DNA of 64,000 bases from Drosophila persimilis (Eukaryota > Arthropoda > Insecta > Diptera > Drosophilidae), in NCBI RefSeq assembly GCF_003286085.1, contig NW_020825289.1, positions 9,362,001 through 9,426,000 on the forward strand, given 5' to 3'. Below are positions 33,848 to 46,880 of this stretch, one piece after another (position 1 is the first letter of the stretch; each line of letters opens with the position of its first letter). The notes under the pieces are model-generated. The model did no database searches, was not told the origin of the DNA, and saw nothing but the letters and a program-made list of their open reading frames with translations. Both the position numbers and the translations under genes were made by a program.

Positions 33848-36800
33848 TATACCCACAAACCAAAAGAAAGAAAGGTGTGGGGGATAGAAACAACTTTTTA
33901 ATTATGCACGCTTCCCTTATGGCCATATCACCCATCATTACCACCACGTTAGATGTCCCCTTTTTTTTGCCAGAGCTCACACCCTTGCTCAGGGCATTGC
34001 TACTTTTCCCAGATATTTGCCAAGTATTTATTAAAAAACAAAAAGGATAAAATAAACTACAAATTTCAAATAATTGCACTCACTATTTACTGAAAGAGAT
34101 AGAGTCGATAGAGATTTTGATTCTCTCTCTCTGTCGCAGTTGAATAGATGGTAAGCCAAAGCTTCTTATCACGCTTAAAATTTCAGGAAAGAACTTCAAA
34201 AGATCTCAGCCCAAGAGTATTTCCCCACTCGGTGACAGTATCTTCTTTGTCCTCAACTTGGCCGTTGGCTGGGTGTTATCTCCGAACATGACACTTCATA
34301 TGTTTCTTTCATTGGCAAATTAGTTATTTCTTGACAAATCCGCTGAGGCAAAGACAAAAAGTTAATAAATCGATAGATAAAGTAGAAGCAGACACTGGCT
34401 GCCTGCCATTCGACATTGTTGGGCATCGATCAATTTGACTAATCATATTTATAGACGCACGTTCACAATCCCCAGTCCCATTCGATTTTATGCAAAACAA
34501 CTCCTACGAAAATAATCATCATTATGCAAGCCGAAAAGCCGAAAAGCCGAAAAGCCAACAAGCAGTCAAGCACTTGTCCGTCCGAAGCAATTGATTGAAT
34601 CAATGGATGATAAACGGCCTGCTGACTTGAATAGGGGGCGGGCGCTGCTGGGGGAGGCAATCAAAATAATCATCTAGCCAAATTCTTTCATTTCGATTTC
34701 AATTATTTGGCATAATAAATGAAGCAAACAATTTGTCTGCGGCTCGCTCCCAAGTGTTTCCTTTGTGCCGCTTGGCTCAAGTGTTTTTCCTCCATAAATT
34801 AAGTAATCCAATTGTTGGAGCCATTCATCATGCTCCACTATACACAAATATATATATACAATCTATCACAAAAGTACCTTTATATAAATATCTATTCAGA
34901 TTTGGCTATTTCACCTGCGGCCCATGCGGGCTCGCCGCGTTCGTGGAAGCGCCAAAGATTTACTTCCTGCACGTGTCATATAAATTATCGAGTCGCCGTA
35001 TCATCATTCGGCTCCGGCCTTAATTGTCGGTTATCGTGCTTGTCAAGAAAAGATGTGCCGGCTAAACTATTATTAAAACTAAATTTGCCAACTCAGGGCC
35101 CAAGAACGTGATATACTTCGGCGACTATACAATATCTGTGGCTGTTGAAGCTTGAACCGGATTATCCCTAACAAACTGATGCTTACTCACGTGCCATCTG
35201 ACACTGCATAGAATTTCCCTCTAATCCGACTTTAATTGAATGCAAATCCTATCCCACAAGCTCAGAGGAAGAGGCAAATCAGAGGCATCCATCCATCAGA
35301 GATGTGATGATCAAGCCCAGACTTTAATTTGATTACGAGGTGGGGAACATACACATTTGTATATCGAATATACTTACGTATACAAATACAAATGTTCGAT
35401 TCACGGGAGCACGCAACGGAACAGTGGAACAGTGGAGCGGTAATCATCATTAGTTGGGTCCAATCATTTGTTTCCCGTTTAAACACTGAGCTTAACATAC
35501 AAATTAGCCAGCAATTCCCACAGAGATAGGCAGCGCCATGCCCGAAGACGGATGGGCGTTTGCTTCTAAATGCATGTCAAACATCACATTACTCAAAATG
35601 TTTTCAGATAGTATTTGAATAAATCAAAATTAACACACTCTAAGAAACACACACCTGGAAATGTTATAATCAAGCGACGCGAACATAAGAAGCTGAAGAA
35701 ATACCGGGTTTCACTTTCATTTGCCTCCAAATTCCCCCCCGAAATTCCCCAATATCGCTTTCAATTCATATACATTTTGTGGAAATTATGTAAGTAAATG
35801 CTTGATTAGAGGCAAGCATTTCCAAAATCAAATTACTTCCATTGATTCGCTTAATTACCAGAGCCTAAAATACCTCTAAGGCTCTGTGAACCGGGCGGAG
35901 TTCCATTTCCGTAGCCGCCAGAAAATTCCGAAAAAATCAAAGTAAAAATAGTCAAAATTCAAATCAAACGCCATTACATCACATCAACACACTCGTATAT
36001 GCAGATTCGGAGATGCCGGGGCCCCGGCGTCTGACAAACACATGTTAATTTCCACTCATCTTCCCGCGTGTCTTGTTTCCCCTTTGGGGACCCCATTCCA
36101 CTCCACTCCATTCGATTCCATTCCATTTCTTTCTACGGTCCGCTCCGCTGCTCATATTATTGATTTCTTTTGGCAAGCAAGATTTCATAATCACACGGAG
36201 ATGCTGCTGCCACTACCGATGCCGGATTATTATCAGCGCCATAAATTAATCAGAGGCACGGAGGAGCACAGGTCGCGCATCATCTCCATCTCCCATCCCA
36301 TCCCGCAAGAAATGCATATGCAAATGCGTATGGGAATGGGCCTGGACTGAAACACTTTGATTTTACCGGGCAGGGAGCTGAACTTGGAGCAACTTGGGGC
36401 AGGTTGTGTGCAAGCGAGGCATTAATTTAATTTTATGTATTTATTATGCATTTTTTGTTTTCCTTTTGGTTTTAATCGCGCGATTGCCTCAAACTAGCCA
36501 AATGCCAGCGGAGAAAGTGCAGACGGAGCCTGCAGACGCACCCAACCCAACCCAACCCAGCCGAATCCACCCCAGACCAGCCCAAGCCAATGCAGAACCG
36601 AGGGAGAACTCCCTCCGGCATTCTCATCCATTTATCATAGTTTTCCGCAATTCCCCAACAATTTTGCATAAGTATCTGTCATCGATTAGTCAGATCTCCA
36701 GCTGTCGGCATATTATAATCTGATTTGATTTGGGTATTTAAACCGTTTACAGTTTTTGATTCGGGATTGCGAAATGGTTTTCCGTTTTTGCCAAATTAAC

Positions 36801-39325
36801 AAACGTTTATGTATTTTACATGTTTATACCCTTCGTCTTCGCCCTCCCGCGAGATCTCGTCAGCATTTTGATTGTGAATTTAGAAAATACTCGTATATTT
36901 ATCACTAACTTTTATGAGATTTTATATAAGATGCCTATTTGGGTTTTCTGGCGACGCTGTTGTGGCATATTATACCACATATCTCAACAAATATTTTCAG
37001 CGTAGGGCTGGGTAGGGCAGGGACGGGCCTGAGGCGGGGTCCATAAATTTCTTTATGATGCCTATAATCATATAAATCTATACAGTTTTGGCTTGCTCGA
37101 TGATTAATGTCAAATTTGCGGGTCTGTTACGAGCTTCGACTGGTATTTCGGATGTGAACACGATGCTCATCGAATGTCAGCGGTGAGAACGCCCTTTTCG
37201 AATATCTGTGAGTGTTAATAAGTTGTGGCCTACATTACAGAAGCGGTTAATGAAATCCAATAATCAAATTTTGGATATCCGCGACAAAAACAACATTATT
37301 GCTATGGTTCTGACCGAAGATCGTTACGTTTGTTGGTAGATCAGACAGTTAGTACTACAGGACTCTCATGAACAAGAATGTACACACAAACCTTATGGGA
37401 TGGAACAGACTTTCTTTTTGCAACCTCTGATCGATTCGATTCGTTCCATCAAAGAGTATGTTCCATCTTTATATCAATGTTTATTCAAGAAATTAAATTT
37501 ACATAGTTTCATTGTTGTTTGTATGCTTTAACATGGTTGTATGTAGAAGTACGCTCACGTTACAAATAGAAGACACGGCTAACAATTTTCTCTGTCGGAG
37601 TGTGTGTGTGTGTGTGTATGTGGGGACAGGCTTAGGACTAATAAATGTGTATTCTCTCCATATTCTCATTCGATTACTTTATTTGGTGCTAATGAACAGG
37701 TCTTTACTCGTTGTTGTTAAAGTTAATAATTCTAATCAATTTTGTGAAGACTTTGCAAAGCGGATTCCATTCCAATGATATTCATCATTTGTGATGTTGT
37801 TTTGCAAAGTCTTCCAACAAAATGAACAAATGGTGTGTGTATTTATGGAGGAGCACAATGTCTCTTGCTGTGTGATAGTGTGTACTGATCGTTTATCTAT
37901 ACATTTAATACTGGGTTCGACGCTTCCTTTCACATGGTTACAGTTCGCTTACGCTTATGTTAGGTTCGCGGTTGCTTAGACAAAATACATTTTACATAAT
38001 GCAACTTAAGCCTTAATAATCCGGTGCTGTTTACGATACAAGGACAAGTGACAGGGACACAAAGGAGGATAGCGACTAAGACTATGGTAATCAAAATTTC
38101 CATCTATGTGAGGGGGGCGTTTGTGTAAAGGGAATCGGTATATTCCTATGTAAAAACGGATACAAAGATAAGCAAAGAATAGTGGGGGAAAAAACATATA
38201 TGAGGCTAACAAACACTATTCATTATTCATAAAGATGTTCAGCTTTTGGTTCGCACATATGCTTGAATGTAACAAAAACTGAACATTTACAAAAATGGCC
38301 ATTTAAACATTTAGAATTATAATTATAACGATTATGTAAATTGTATTTTATTTGATAAGATTGAACGCAAACGTCCATTCTGTCCACATCATGTGCTGCC
38401 AGCCACAAATTCCAAGCAATCTAGCATTCAATTTGCAAAATCTCTCAATTCCGTTCGATTTGGCATTTGGCAAGTTGAAATGTTTGCCTGAAATTTGTTA
38501 ACATTGCTGACAAGCACGGGGGATGTGACATTCCATTTATCGATGCTTAGGACTACTACTTAACTATGATATATAATGTATAATAGATTCATTATTCGAC
38601 GAGTTTCATCAAGCGTCTGACCACAAGCGGTACGTATATGGAGTGCTTCGAAAAATAAATCAAAACTTCTCTCTGATTTCCGCAACTCTCTCTTCATGGA
38701 AATCCTTCTAGTTCTCTCATTTTGAATTTATTTTTAAAAGCGTCTGCCGCATGCAGCGAACGGGTATCTATAAACCGTTGTTCATCAATTCAATTCAAGT
38801 GGTAAATGGGCTTCAACATCAGCTTTAACCTTAAGTTTATATACTGTAAGCAGGTGCATACAATATTTATTTAGTGGGGGTCGGGTCTCTTTAAGGCTAG
38901 TTATTGTTCAATTCTCAACTCGGAGGATAGACATGGACGACTATCCGTTCTGGTCTGCTCAGTGTATCTGTTCGAATTCGTTACATTCAGTTCTTTGCTT
39001 CGTTCATCAATTCTCAACAACAAATAAATAAAATAATAACACCAGTTTGGTTGCAAAAGTTGCACATAAATAAATAAATAGGTATTAACTAATAATTTGC
39101 TATTTCAAAAGGTAGGGTTTCTTGCATTGTTTCTCGTTTTTCTCTTTTTTTTGTGTTTTTTTGAATTTGCACACAGCTTGGTTTTTGGATTTTGTTTAGG
39201 TTTGCTTTGTGGACGGGTATTTCTTTCGTTTTTTGCTCTTGCTTTTGCTTATCTCCTTGCATATGTGCAACAACAAAAATTGCAGTTAAAAAGGAATTTA
39301 AATGAGAAATTTAAATTGATTAGAG
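33848..39325. other. Intergenic DNA and staufen 3' UTR
   Basis: No convincing gene. Minus-strand poly(A) signals (TTTATT as written) occur near 37677, 38338 and 38866, so the staufen 3' UTR probably fills some hundreds of bases below 39326, possibly more than 1.5 kb. The rest is AT-rich, with a (TG)n tract at 37600-37618. Confidence 0.5.
37600..37618. repeat. (TG)n microsatellite
   Basis: About nine TG dinucleotides in tandem. Confidence 0.9.
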
Positions 39326-42300
39326 TTACTTTTTGGCATTGTTGAGGCCCAGTTCGCTGAGGATTTTTAAGGCATTGCGCGCAGCGTCGTTCTGCGACTC
39401 GTCGGAGCTCTTGCCAACGCCATGGCAGATCTGCGGCGGGTTCGTCGAGAGCGTCACAATCGTGAGGAACTCGTTGTGGTTTCCCTTGGGATAGTCCGAG
39501 AAATTAACCTGCAAAATCATGTAATAATTAATATTTGCGCTACGATTTGCCGAATGATCTACTGATCCACTATTCATACCTCAAATTCAAACAATTTGCT
39601 TAGGTACAGAAGCTGCTCCTTCATGTGTACGGCTGCGGATGCACTACTGCTGGCAGCGGTATTGCTGCTATTGCTGCTCACGCCACTCGTGTTGCTCCCC
39701 GTCGATGTATTCAGCGTACTTTCGGCGGCTGCCTCATTGGGTTGTGGCTCGCTGCTGCTGCTGTTGTCGTCTGTCCTTGTGGTCGTTGTCTCCTTGTTGG
39801 CTTCCTCTTCCTCCTCCTTGGTATCTTCGCTGTCCTTGACAATAATCATTGGATCCACCTTCCTTTTGGGTGCTATTGGGAAAGAAGAAGGGCTGAATCT
39901 ATGCTGCCAGGAGGAAACAGGGTGAATGCACTCACGTCTCTTGTGCTGGCGTAGAATCAGGATGCCTGGCATGGGGCCCACTGGCGTTGAGACCATCGGA
40001 ATATCCGTTTCTGCAATGGCTTCAATTACTGGCGCTGATGACGCTGTGGCAGTTGCTATTTCTGTTGGATTGCTATCGATTGTGGACTCCTGTGACTCCT
40101 GGACTGCGTTCCTATGCTCATCCGATTCCAGTAATTCTAACAGAGCTGCAAACAGAATTAAGTTAGATTGATGGTAGACGGAGACAATCATTAACATACC
40201 CTGCGCTGCACTGCGCTTGGCCAGCTTCTTGCTGTTGCCCGTTCCTCGGGCTGTGGTTCCGCTGGCCGACACCTCCATGACGAACTCGCGCCGCCTGGAG
40301 GCTTCGTTGCCGTTCTTCGCTATCAGTTCAAAAATGGGCTCCTTCTCCTTGCGCGTCTGCTGCAGCTGGATGAGCTTCGTTATGGGGTTCTCGGCATCGT
40401 CCAGCTCCACAGGTCTGATGGCGACATTGAGTCGCTTCCGCCGTTCCGGCTTTGCCATGGAGACCACGTCCGATAGCGAAATGGTTGTGCCACCTCCATT
40501 GCCGTTCGCCGACCCATTTTTGCCAGGCGTCTTCACCTTGATGCGCCTTACTGGCGTCTGCTTGGTGGGCGTGAGTGGCGGCAGCTTCTGCAATTCTGTG
40601 AGCATCTTTTCTGCCGACCGCTTCTTCGACAGCTTCTTGCCGTTGCCCTCTCCCTCGGTGACGATGCTACCCACGACGCAGGCCGTGATGAAGTTCTTCA
40701 TGTGGGCCGGTCCATCCTCGCGCAGCACCTTGAAGTGAACAGTCATGTTGCGCTTGATACCGATCTCGTGCACCTGAGAGATGGGCGACTTTTTGTCGCC
40801 CTCGTCCATAGAGTCGTCGAGCGCCTCCTCTGACGCTGAGCTGGCCTGCGTCTTGAGCACCTGTAGAGCCCGTGCCGCCGCATCGTGCTTGGCCTGCTGC
40901 AGCGTGCGCCCGATTCCCACGAATTTCTGCTTTCCCACGTACAAGGTGATCTTGCTGGGCGTGGGTGGAATCGGGGCGTAGGACATATTTGGCCCGTGGA
41001 TCATGTGAGGCCCTAGCGGCGGCACCATCGTATATCGTGACGCATATTTGGGCCCATAAGCCCGCTGGGGATTATAAAAGCCATGTGGATGCATGGGCGG
41101 GGAAGGAATGGGCACGAAACTGTGGCCATGTCGTGCAGGGCGCAGGGCGAAGGGAGGTGGCAGTGGCTGAGGCATGGGCTGCTGCATCCCTGGCGGTGGT
41201 GTGGGCAAAAGGGAGCCCCCTCCGAACTCCGACGGCATTAGCGGATCGGTGGGCTGCATTTGTGTGGGGTCCAGCAGGTAGTAGGTGCGCTGCCCCAGCT
41301 TCATGGCCAGCGCATTCAGCTCAACGGTGGGTGTGATGTGGGTGCGTGTGGTGCTGGCTTCTTCGCTGCGGCGTATCTTCGGAGGCGGATGCTTGTACTT
41401 GGTCTCCTCGATGGCCCTGGAGGCGGCCATGTGCTGGGCCTTCTTTATCTTGAACCCGTCCGCCGAATACTCCTCATCGCCCAACTTCAAGGTGACCGTG
41501 AAGGTCTTGCAGTGGGCCGGTCCCCGTTCGCCCGTCAGCCGGTACTGGTGGGTGATCTTGTTGTATCTGGCCAGTTCGTTGACCAGGCACATGGGCGTCT
41601 TGTCCTTGCCACTGCGTCCCGAGCTGCTGTCCTCGTTGGGCAGCGTGCCCGTCGCATCGATGTGCTCTGTGCTGCTGAAGTTATTTACTATTGGCGCTCC
41701 CGTCTCCGTTGTGCTTTGCTCCACATTCGGCTGCTCCAGTTGCGGCAACTCCTCCAAACATGTGGATTCCGTAGCTCCCGGTAGGACGCTGCTATTCACA
41801 CCTTCTGGAAGCTCTGCTGTTGGTGCTGGTACTGCTGCCACTACCACTGCCTCGGGGACCATTGCTGGGGCCATGACTGGTGCGACTTTGGCATTGCGAT
41901 ATGTTGTCTGTAGGATGGCCTTGGGGGCATAGCCGTTGCTGGTGCCACTGTTGGGGATGTAGTGGCCGCCACTGTTGTTGTTGTACTTGGAGGGCGGCTT
42001 GGGCTGGCTCATTTGGTAGTAGTGGGGCGGATGGGCTGCATAGCTGCCGATATGGGTGGCCATGTGGTGCGGCGGCGGCGGAGGAGGCGGCAGCGGATTG
42101 TACGAGAGAGCGGCCGGATTGCCAGCCAGAGGGTTGTAGGCCTGCGGCAGAGGCTGGTTGCATTTACCCACGTGCCCGTTACTGGTGCTGAGATGCTGAT
42201 GCTGCTGTCGGATCTTTTGCATTTGGTTGTTGTTGCTGCTGCTGCTGATGTTGCTGTTGTGGTGATAGGCAGGTCCAGCCGCCACGGCAACGGCGGCAGG

Positions 42301-44044
42301 ATTCGACGACGTCTGCTGCTGCTGTGCGTGTAGATGGTGATGGTTCAGTCTGCAATCGAGAAAGCAATCGTAGATCGGTTAATCGAACGAATGGAAGCTA
42401 GCTGAAGCCCCGGCGGGCATGGAGCGCGATGGCTTTGCGGTTAAGTCAGCAAACAATGCATGGCAAAAGGATTAGAGAGGCAATGAAGAATGCTGATGGA
42501 CAAAAGTACATCGACTGACATCTGGGAAAAACAAAAACACCAACACGCAGTCCGTCCCAACGTCCCTTTCTGAAGCTGCCTCCTCACCCCAGTTCAAAGC
42601 CTGCCCCTTCTGCACTGTTGTTGTTGGTGGTGCTGCTGCTGCAGAGGACAACAGACAACAGCGGTGAGGCAGAACAATAGGCGAAATCCTAACAAAGCAC
42701 AAAAGCCGCATTCTCTTTTACGCATCGTGTCATTTTTCGCCAACTGTCAGTTTCAATTGAGACGCACCTACCGCGACACCCTGACATCCTTTCGCAATTG
42801 GGCATTTGAGGGGCCATCAGGGACGGCCTTAGCCTCAGCCTCAGCATCAGCCTCTGCCTCAGCATCACAAATCATGGGCCTAACTGCCACACAGGCACAG
42901 ACACAGACACAATGCTGATCAGTTTCACACAAGACACGGACAAATTTCGGCAATTTTTAATCGCTAAATCAGTTCGGAACGAAAAAGCCTTCAAATTAAC
43001 ATTGATATGGACAATTAGAGATAAAGATCGGCTGTACTGGGATGCAGCAGATGACCCTTAAATAGGATTCATCTGGAATCTTTTGAAACCACTCACAAAT
43101 AGGTACTAATTCAATCTTTAAAATGTATTAAAGGATATATGTATCGGGATGTATGTATTGAAGTATCGGGAAATCACTTATTCAGGGAAACCTTGCCACT
43201 TTCACAGTATCAAAACCAAAACCAACTGTTGCATTAGACAGTGGCATTTTGGCTTAACAGAACATCAATTGCGAAGATCTTTTTCTAGTGTTTTCACCTC
43301 TTACTCGACATGGACTTGCGAATTTCATGACGTACTGAAATGTACGCTAAGAACTGAGACCGTTAACGCGCTGTTTCCCGTAAATTCATGAGCGAGCGAT
43401 CCGAGTGCCAGGCAAAACGCAACTGAAGAAAGGACGAAAAGTTCAGTTGAAGTTGAGGCAAAACATATGATCGGTAAGAATACAAAGACGAAGGGAGACC
43501 AGAAAGCGATCCGAGAAATCCGAACGATCCTCACGAACGTCAAGGATAATTGCAGCCCAGTTGCTGCTGCTCCTGCTCCTGCTCAAACCCGTTATCAAGC
43601 GGAAGTCATGCTGAGCACGAAAGAACAAAGAGCCACTGAAATTATAATTTATGAGTTGAGAAAATGGGATGATGAGTCTCACACCGATTGTCAGTGACAG
43701 GAATTAACATAATTGCCGCATCGCATAAAGCCTAGACTTGCCGGCAAGGCGATGCGAGGCGAGCCGAGGCAAGGCAAGCAGCAACGCTGCTGGGGCCGAT
43801 CAAGGGTTGGACCTCAGATAGTTCCAACTTGAACTCTAGCTCAGAATGTTTACCGTGGATGATGATGATCGCGATGTGGAGCCGGCTGCTGTTGTTGCTG
43901 CATCTGGGGAGCGCCGGCCATTGATGCCGCGGCTGCCAGATGCTGCTCCAAGCTTGGATGCATCTGCATGTGAGTGTGGCCGTGAGTGTGGTGATGGGCG
44001 CGTATGTGGGGCGCCGGTCTGGCGGTGTGCACATTGTGCTGCAT
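39326..44044 (-). CDS. stau: Staufen, double-stranded RNA-binding protein
   Basis: Five coding exons on the minus strand: 44044-43854, 42349-40200, 40145-39936, 39872-39580 and 39508-39326. Phases agree and give 1,008 aa. The N-terminus M-Q-H-N-V-H and the His/Gln-rich first exon match what I remember of fly Staufen. Five dsRBD-type domains are visible: dsRBD1 ~315-381, dsRBD2 ~403-563 split by a Pro-rich insertion, dsRBD3 ~584-654, dsRBD4 ~717-785, and a C-terminal dsRBD5 spanning the last intron. Staufen binds structured mRNA and localises oskar and bicoid RNA in the oocyte and prospero RNA in neuroblasts; dsRBD5 contacts Miranda and the dsRBD2 insertion serves oskar transport. Intron 1 (42350-43853) holds no gene. 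Transcription probably starts at the Motif 1 near 45115. Confidence 0.96.
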
Positions 44045-44829
44045 GTTGGGGCTTGGCTTCCGTCGGGAGCTCCTCGGAGAGCGATGCTAGCGATTCTAGC
44101 CGGATGAGCGAGTGCAGCTGCAATAGAGGTAACATTTTTCATGAGATACGCAGGGACAAAGCAATGTTTTTATAGGGGAGAGGTGTCTCTTTGTTTGGCA
44201 ATTGTGCAGACCTTCAGCAAGAATGGAAAACAACGTGCTGCCTGTAGCTGCATTGACACTGCATGCATGCAAATGCAGCGGCAGCCACGACACCAAAACG
44301 ACGGCGGCGCTGTGCCTAAATCAAATTGTGACAGGCTACGGCTAGGACTCGAGCTCGGGGTCGGGGTCGGGCTAGGGGTGGAGACGGTGGTAGCGGCAGT
44401 GGTTGAGGCGCTGCCAAGCAACCACCGTTTCTTAAACATAAGAGCATTCGTAGCTGCTCGCCTGCCTGCCAGCCTTTTTGCCCATTGATCGATTTACGTG
44501 CAGCAATCTTGCCGACTTTGTTGCACTTTTCTAGTTTTGTGGTAGTTCTGTAGCTGCAGAAATTGGATAAAATGCAGCTGCATTTTGGAATTCGATTCGA
44601 AATCAGGTTCCAGGCAGGATCACTTCCTTTTCAACGTGCATTGAACTGTTAATTTAGAAGTCGGAATCCGAATCGTATTCGGAATCGGATTCGGACAAAC
44701 GACAGACTGAACGAACCCCCTCTGCTGATCGAATGCAGACGCCGCTGATCATATGGCATAACAATTTGCATTCGCATTCTGCGCCCAGAGTTCTGCTGCC
44801 GAGAACGATAAACTACAACCACAACATAC

Positions 44830-44880
44830 CTTCTGTCGCAGCGGGCAATGATGTATTTTTGTACTTTACTTGCTCCCCGT
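44830..44880 (-). other. Candidate staufen 5' UTR exon
   Basis: Flanked on the minus strand by TTTTGCAG before 44880 and GTATGT after 44830. It lies between the Motif 1 promoter (~45115) and the coding exon, whose own acceptor (CTATTGCAG) is near 44121. It has no ATG-initiated frame. Confidence 0.45.
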
Positions 44881-45109
44881 CTGCAAAAGGCAAACACGAA
44901 CGCACTTTATTGAGCACAAACACTCCTCCAATCGATTGGAGAGCTATATCTGGCGAATTATTAAGATTAACGGCGCGGACTACGCTTGCTACTGGCCCCT
45001 CTTAAGCTGTTTTCATTCACAACTTTAAAAAACACTTTAGAACTATTTTAACACTTAAATTAAATTGATAAACACTTGGGCTGCGGATGAAACTCGAAAA
45101 ATAATGGCA

Positions 45110-45121
45110 TCAGTGTGACCG
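45110..45121 (-). promoter_or_regulatory. Core-promoter Motif 1 of staufen
   Basis: Reads CGGTCACACTGA on the minus strand. Immediately upstream (45135-45180) are the tandem TATATTT elements GGTATATTTCTGAGGG and TTTACGGTATATTTTGG, often seen with Motif 1 in Drosophila promoters. Position and orientation suit staufen. Confidence 0.7.
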
Positions 45122-46740
45122 CGGATATTCGGATAAAATATACAGTATGGCCCTCAGAAATATACCAAAATATACCGTAAATATACTGACGAATGAAAGT
45201 TCTATTGCACATATTCCTCGTTTTTGATATTCCGACAAATATTACTAGCTATATAGAACATTTAGCCGTGCCCACATAATTTTAACCCATTGATGAATAA
45301 ATTTTCTAATTGACTGGTGTATTTTTAATACTTGCTTTTATTGCATTTTGCGTAAAAAGAGGTTTTAGCGAAATAAGTCAAACAAAAAACAAGTAGCGAA
45401 ATAGCTCAATCAAAACAAACGTTCATATTGCTCAATTTTAATATTCCATTGAATAATGCTGACTAACTAAATTTCTCAGCAATGCCCACATAGTTTTATT
45501 CCATTAATGAATCAATTTTCTACAAGATTGGTTAGTTTTTAATCCTTGCTTTTATTGTATTTATTGTAAAAAAAGGTTTAAACGAAAAAGTTCAACAAAA
45601 AAAGAGTCACTATATAGCGTGTAAGCCGTAGTATAGGCCTTTGTATACCCTATTTTGCTAATTTTATATGAAAGTATAAATATTGATATGAAGATAAAAC
45701 TTAACTAATAAAGATCTTTTCTCAAATGGACATTTTTTAGACATATTCATGTATATGATGAGTGATGAGTATATGATCTCGATCCTGACTTGGTCTCTGC
45801 AAGAAGACAATAAGCTTTAAAATATCGTTGAAATATTGAAAATAATATTAAATAATATTGAATAATATTAAAATATATTGAAAATAAATTGTTTTTGCCT
45901 GGGATGACAAACATATTTACAATTCTATAACATCCATTTCCCCCAGGGTATGTGTATATTGAATGGGACTCATTGTTGTCAACCGGTTATTACAGATTCT
46001 ACCCGATTCAAATAAATACCGAAATATACCGTCTCATTTTCAAAATATACCGTAAATATACTGACGAATTCAAGTTAGACTATACATATTCCTCGTTTTT
46101 GATATTCCGTGGAATATTACTAGCTATATAGAACATTTAGCCGTGCCCACATAATTTTAACTAATTAATGAATCAATTTTCTACTTAACTGACTTGTTTT
46201 AAATACTCTTATTTTATTAGATTGTGTCTAAAAAAGGCTTTATCGAAAAAGATCAAATAAATAGAACGAAGGTGAGTAATTGTTTCTAATGATAACTTTT
46301 GATATTCCGTTGAATATTACTGGCTAAGTAGGACACTCAGCTCTGCCCACATAGTTTTATCCCGTTGATGAATAAATTTTCTACAAGATTAACTACTTTT
46401 AAGTACTCTCGTTTTTTGTATTTGAACTAAAACTAGGTTTAAAAAAAATGTTCAACAAAAAAACAGTCGTATTCTTGTCACTTCAATGTTGCAGGTATTT
46501 GAAGACTTGTTGCTTATCAACCTGAGTATGGACTTTTATATACTCTATTTCGTGAATTTAATATGATGATAATTTGTTCGAAACTGTTTTTAAAATGTTA
46601 TTAATAAAGAAATTATCTCAAATTGATATGTTTTAGATGTATTCATTCATTTGATTAGTTTCCTGTATATAAATCCTGATCCCGATACTCATTCTTGGTC
46701 TCCATAAGAAAATATGGATATTTTTGTGCGATAAACGGAA
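45122..46740. repeat. Two-level diverged tandem duplication, AT-rich
   Basis: A unit of ~880 bp appears twice (about 45130-45990 and 46010-46720). Each starts with AAATATACCG/CCGTAAATATACTGACGAAT and ends with a CTTGGTCTC element. Within each unit a ~180-bp subunit is repeated: near 45200-45390, 45420-45600, 46080-46260 and 46290-46470. The subunits share GATATTCC, a GCCCACATA-TTTTA core, GATGAATAAATTTTCTA and an A-rich end. No coding frame survives. It lies between the staufen promoter and the 3' end of the serpin gene. Confidence 0.8.
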
Positions 46741-46823
46741 TTTGAATTTGGTGTTGAATTCAAATTGTATGTATGATTTAAAATTGTATATCAGAAAACA
46801 TTGAACAGTCGTTGTGCGAATCG

Positions 46824-46829
46824 TTTATT
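46824..46829 (-). terminator. Poly(A) signal of the serpin gene
   Basis: AATAAA on the minus strand, 52 bp after the serpin stop codon. Confidence 0.7.
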
Positions 46830-46880
46830 TCAAAAATACTTTCAATATAAAAACATAAATTAATAATGAGAGATGACGTT

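Noticed and set aside
42820..42910. TCAGCC/TCAGCA and CAGGCACAGACACAG repeats in staufen intron 1
   Set aside because: Simple-sequence DNA of a kind common in Drosophila introns; no further structure seen.
43467..43697. 76-codon plus-strand frame in staufen intron 1
   Set aside because: Reads plausibly in places but has no promoter, splice partner or domain, and the opposite strand is equally open.
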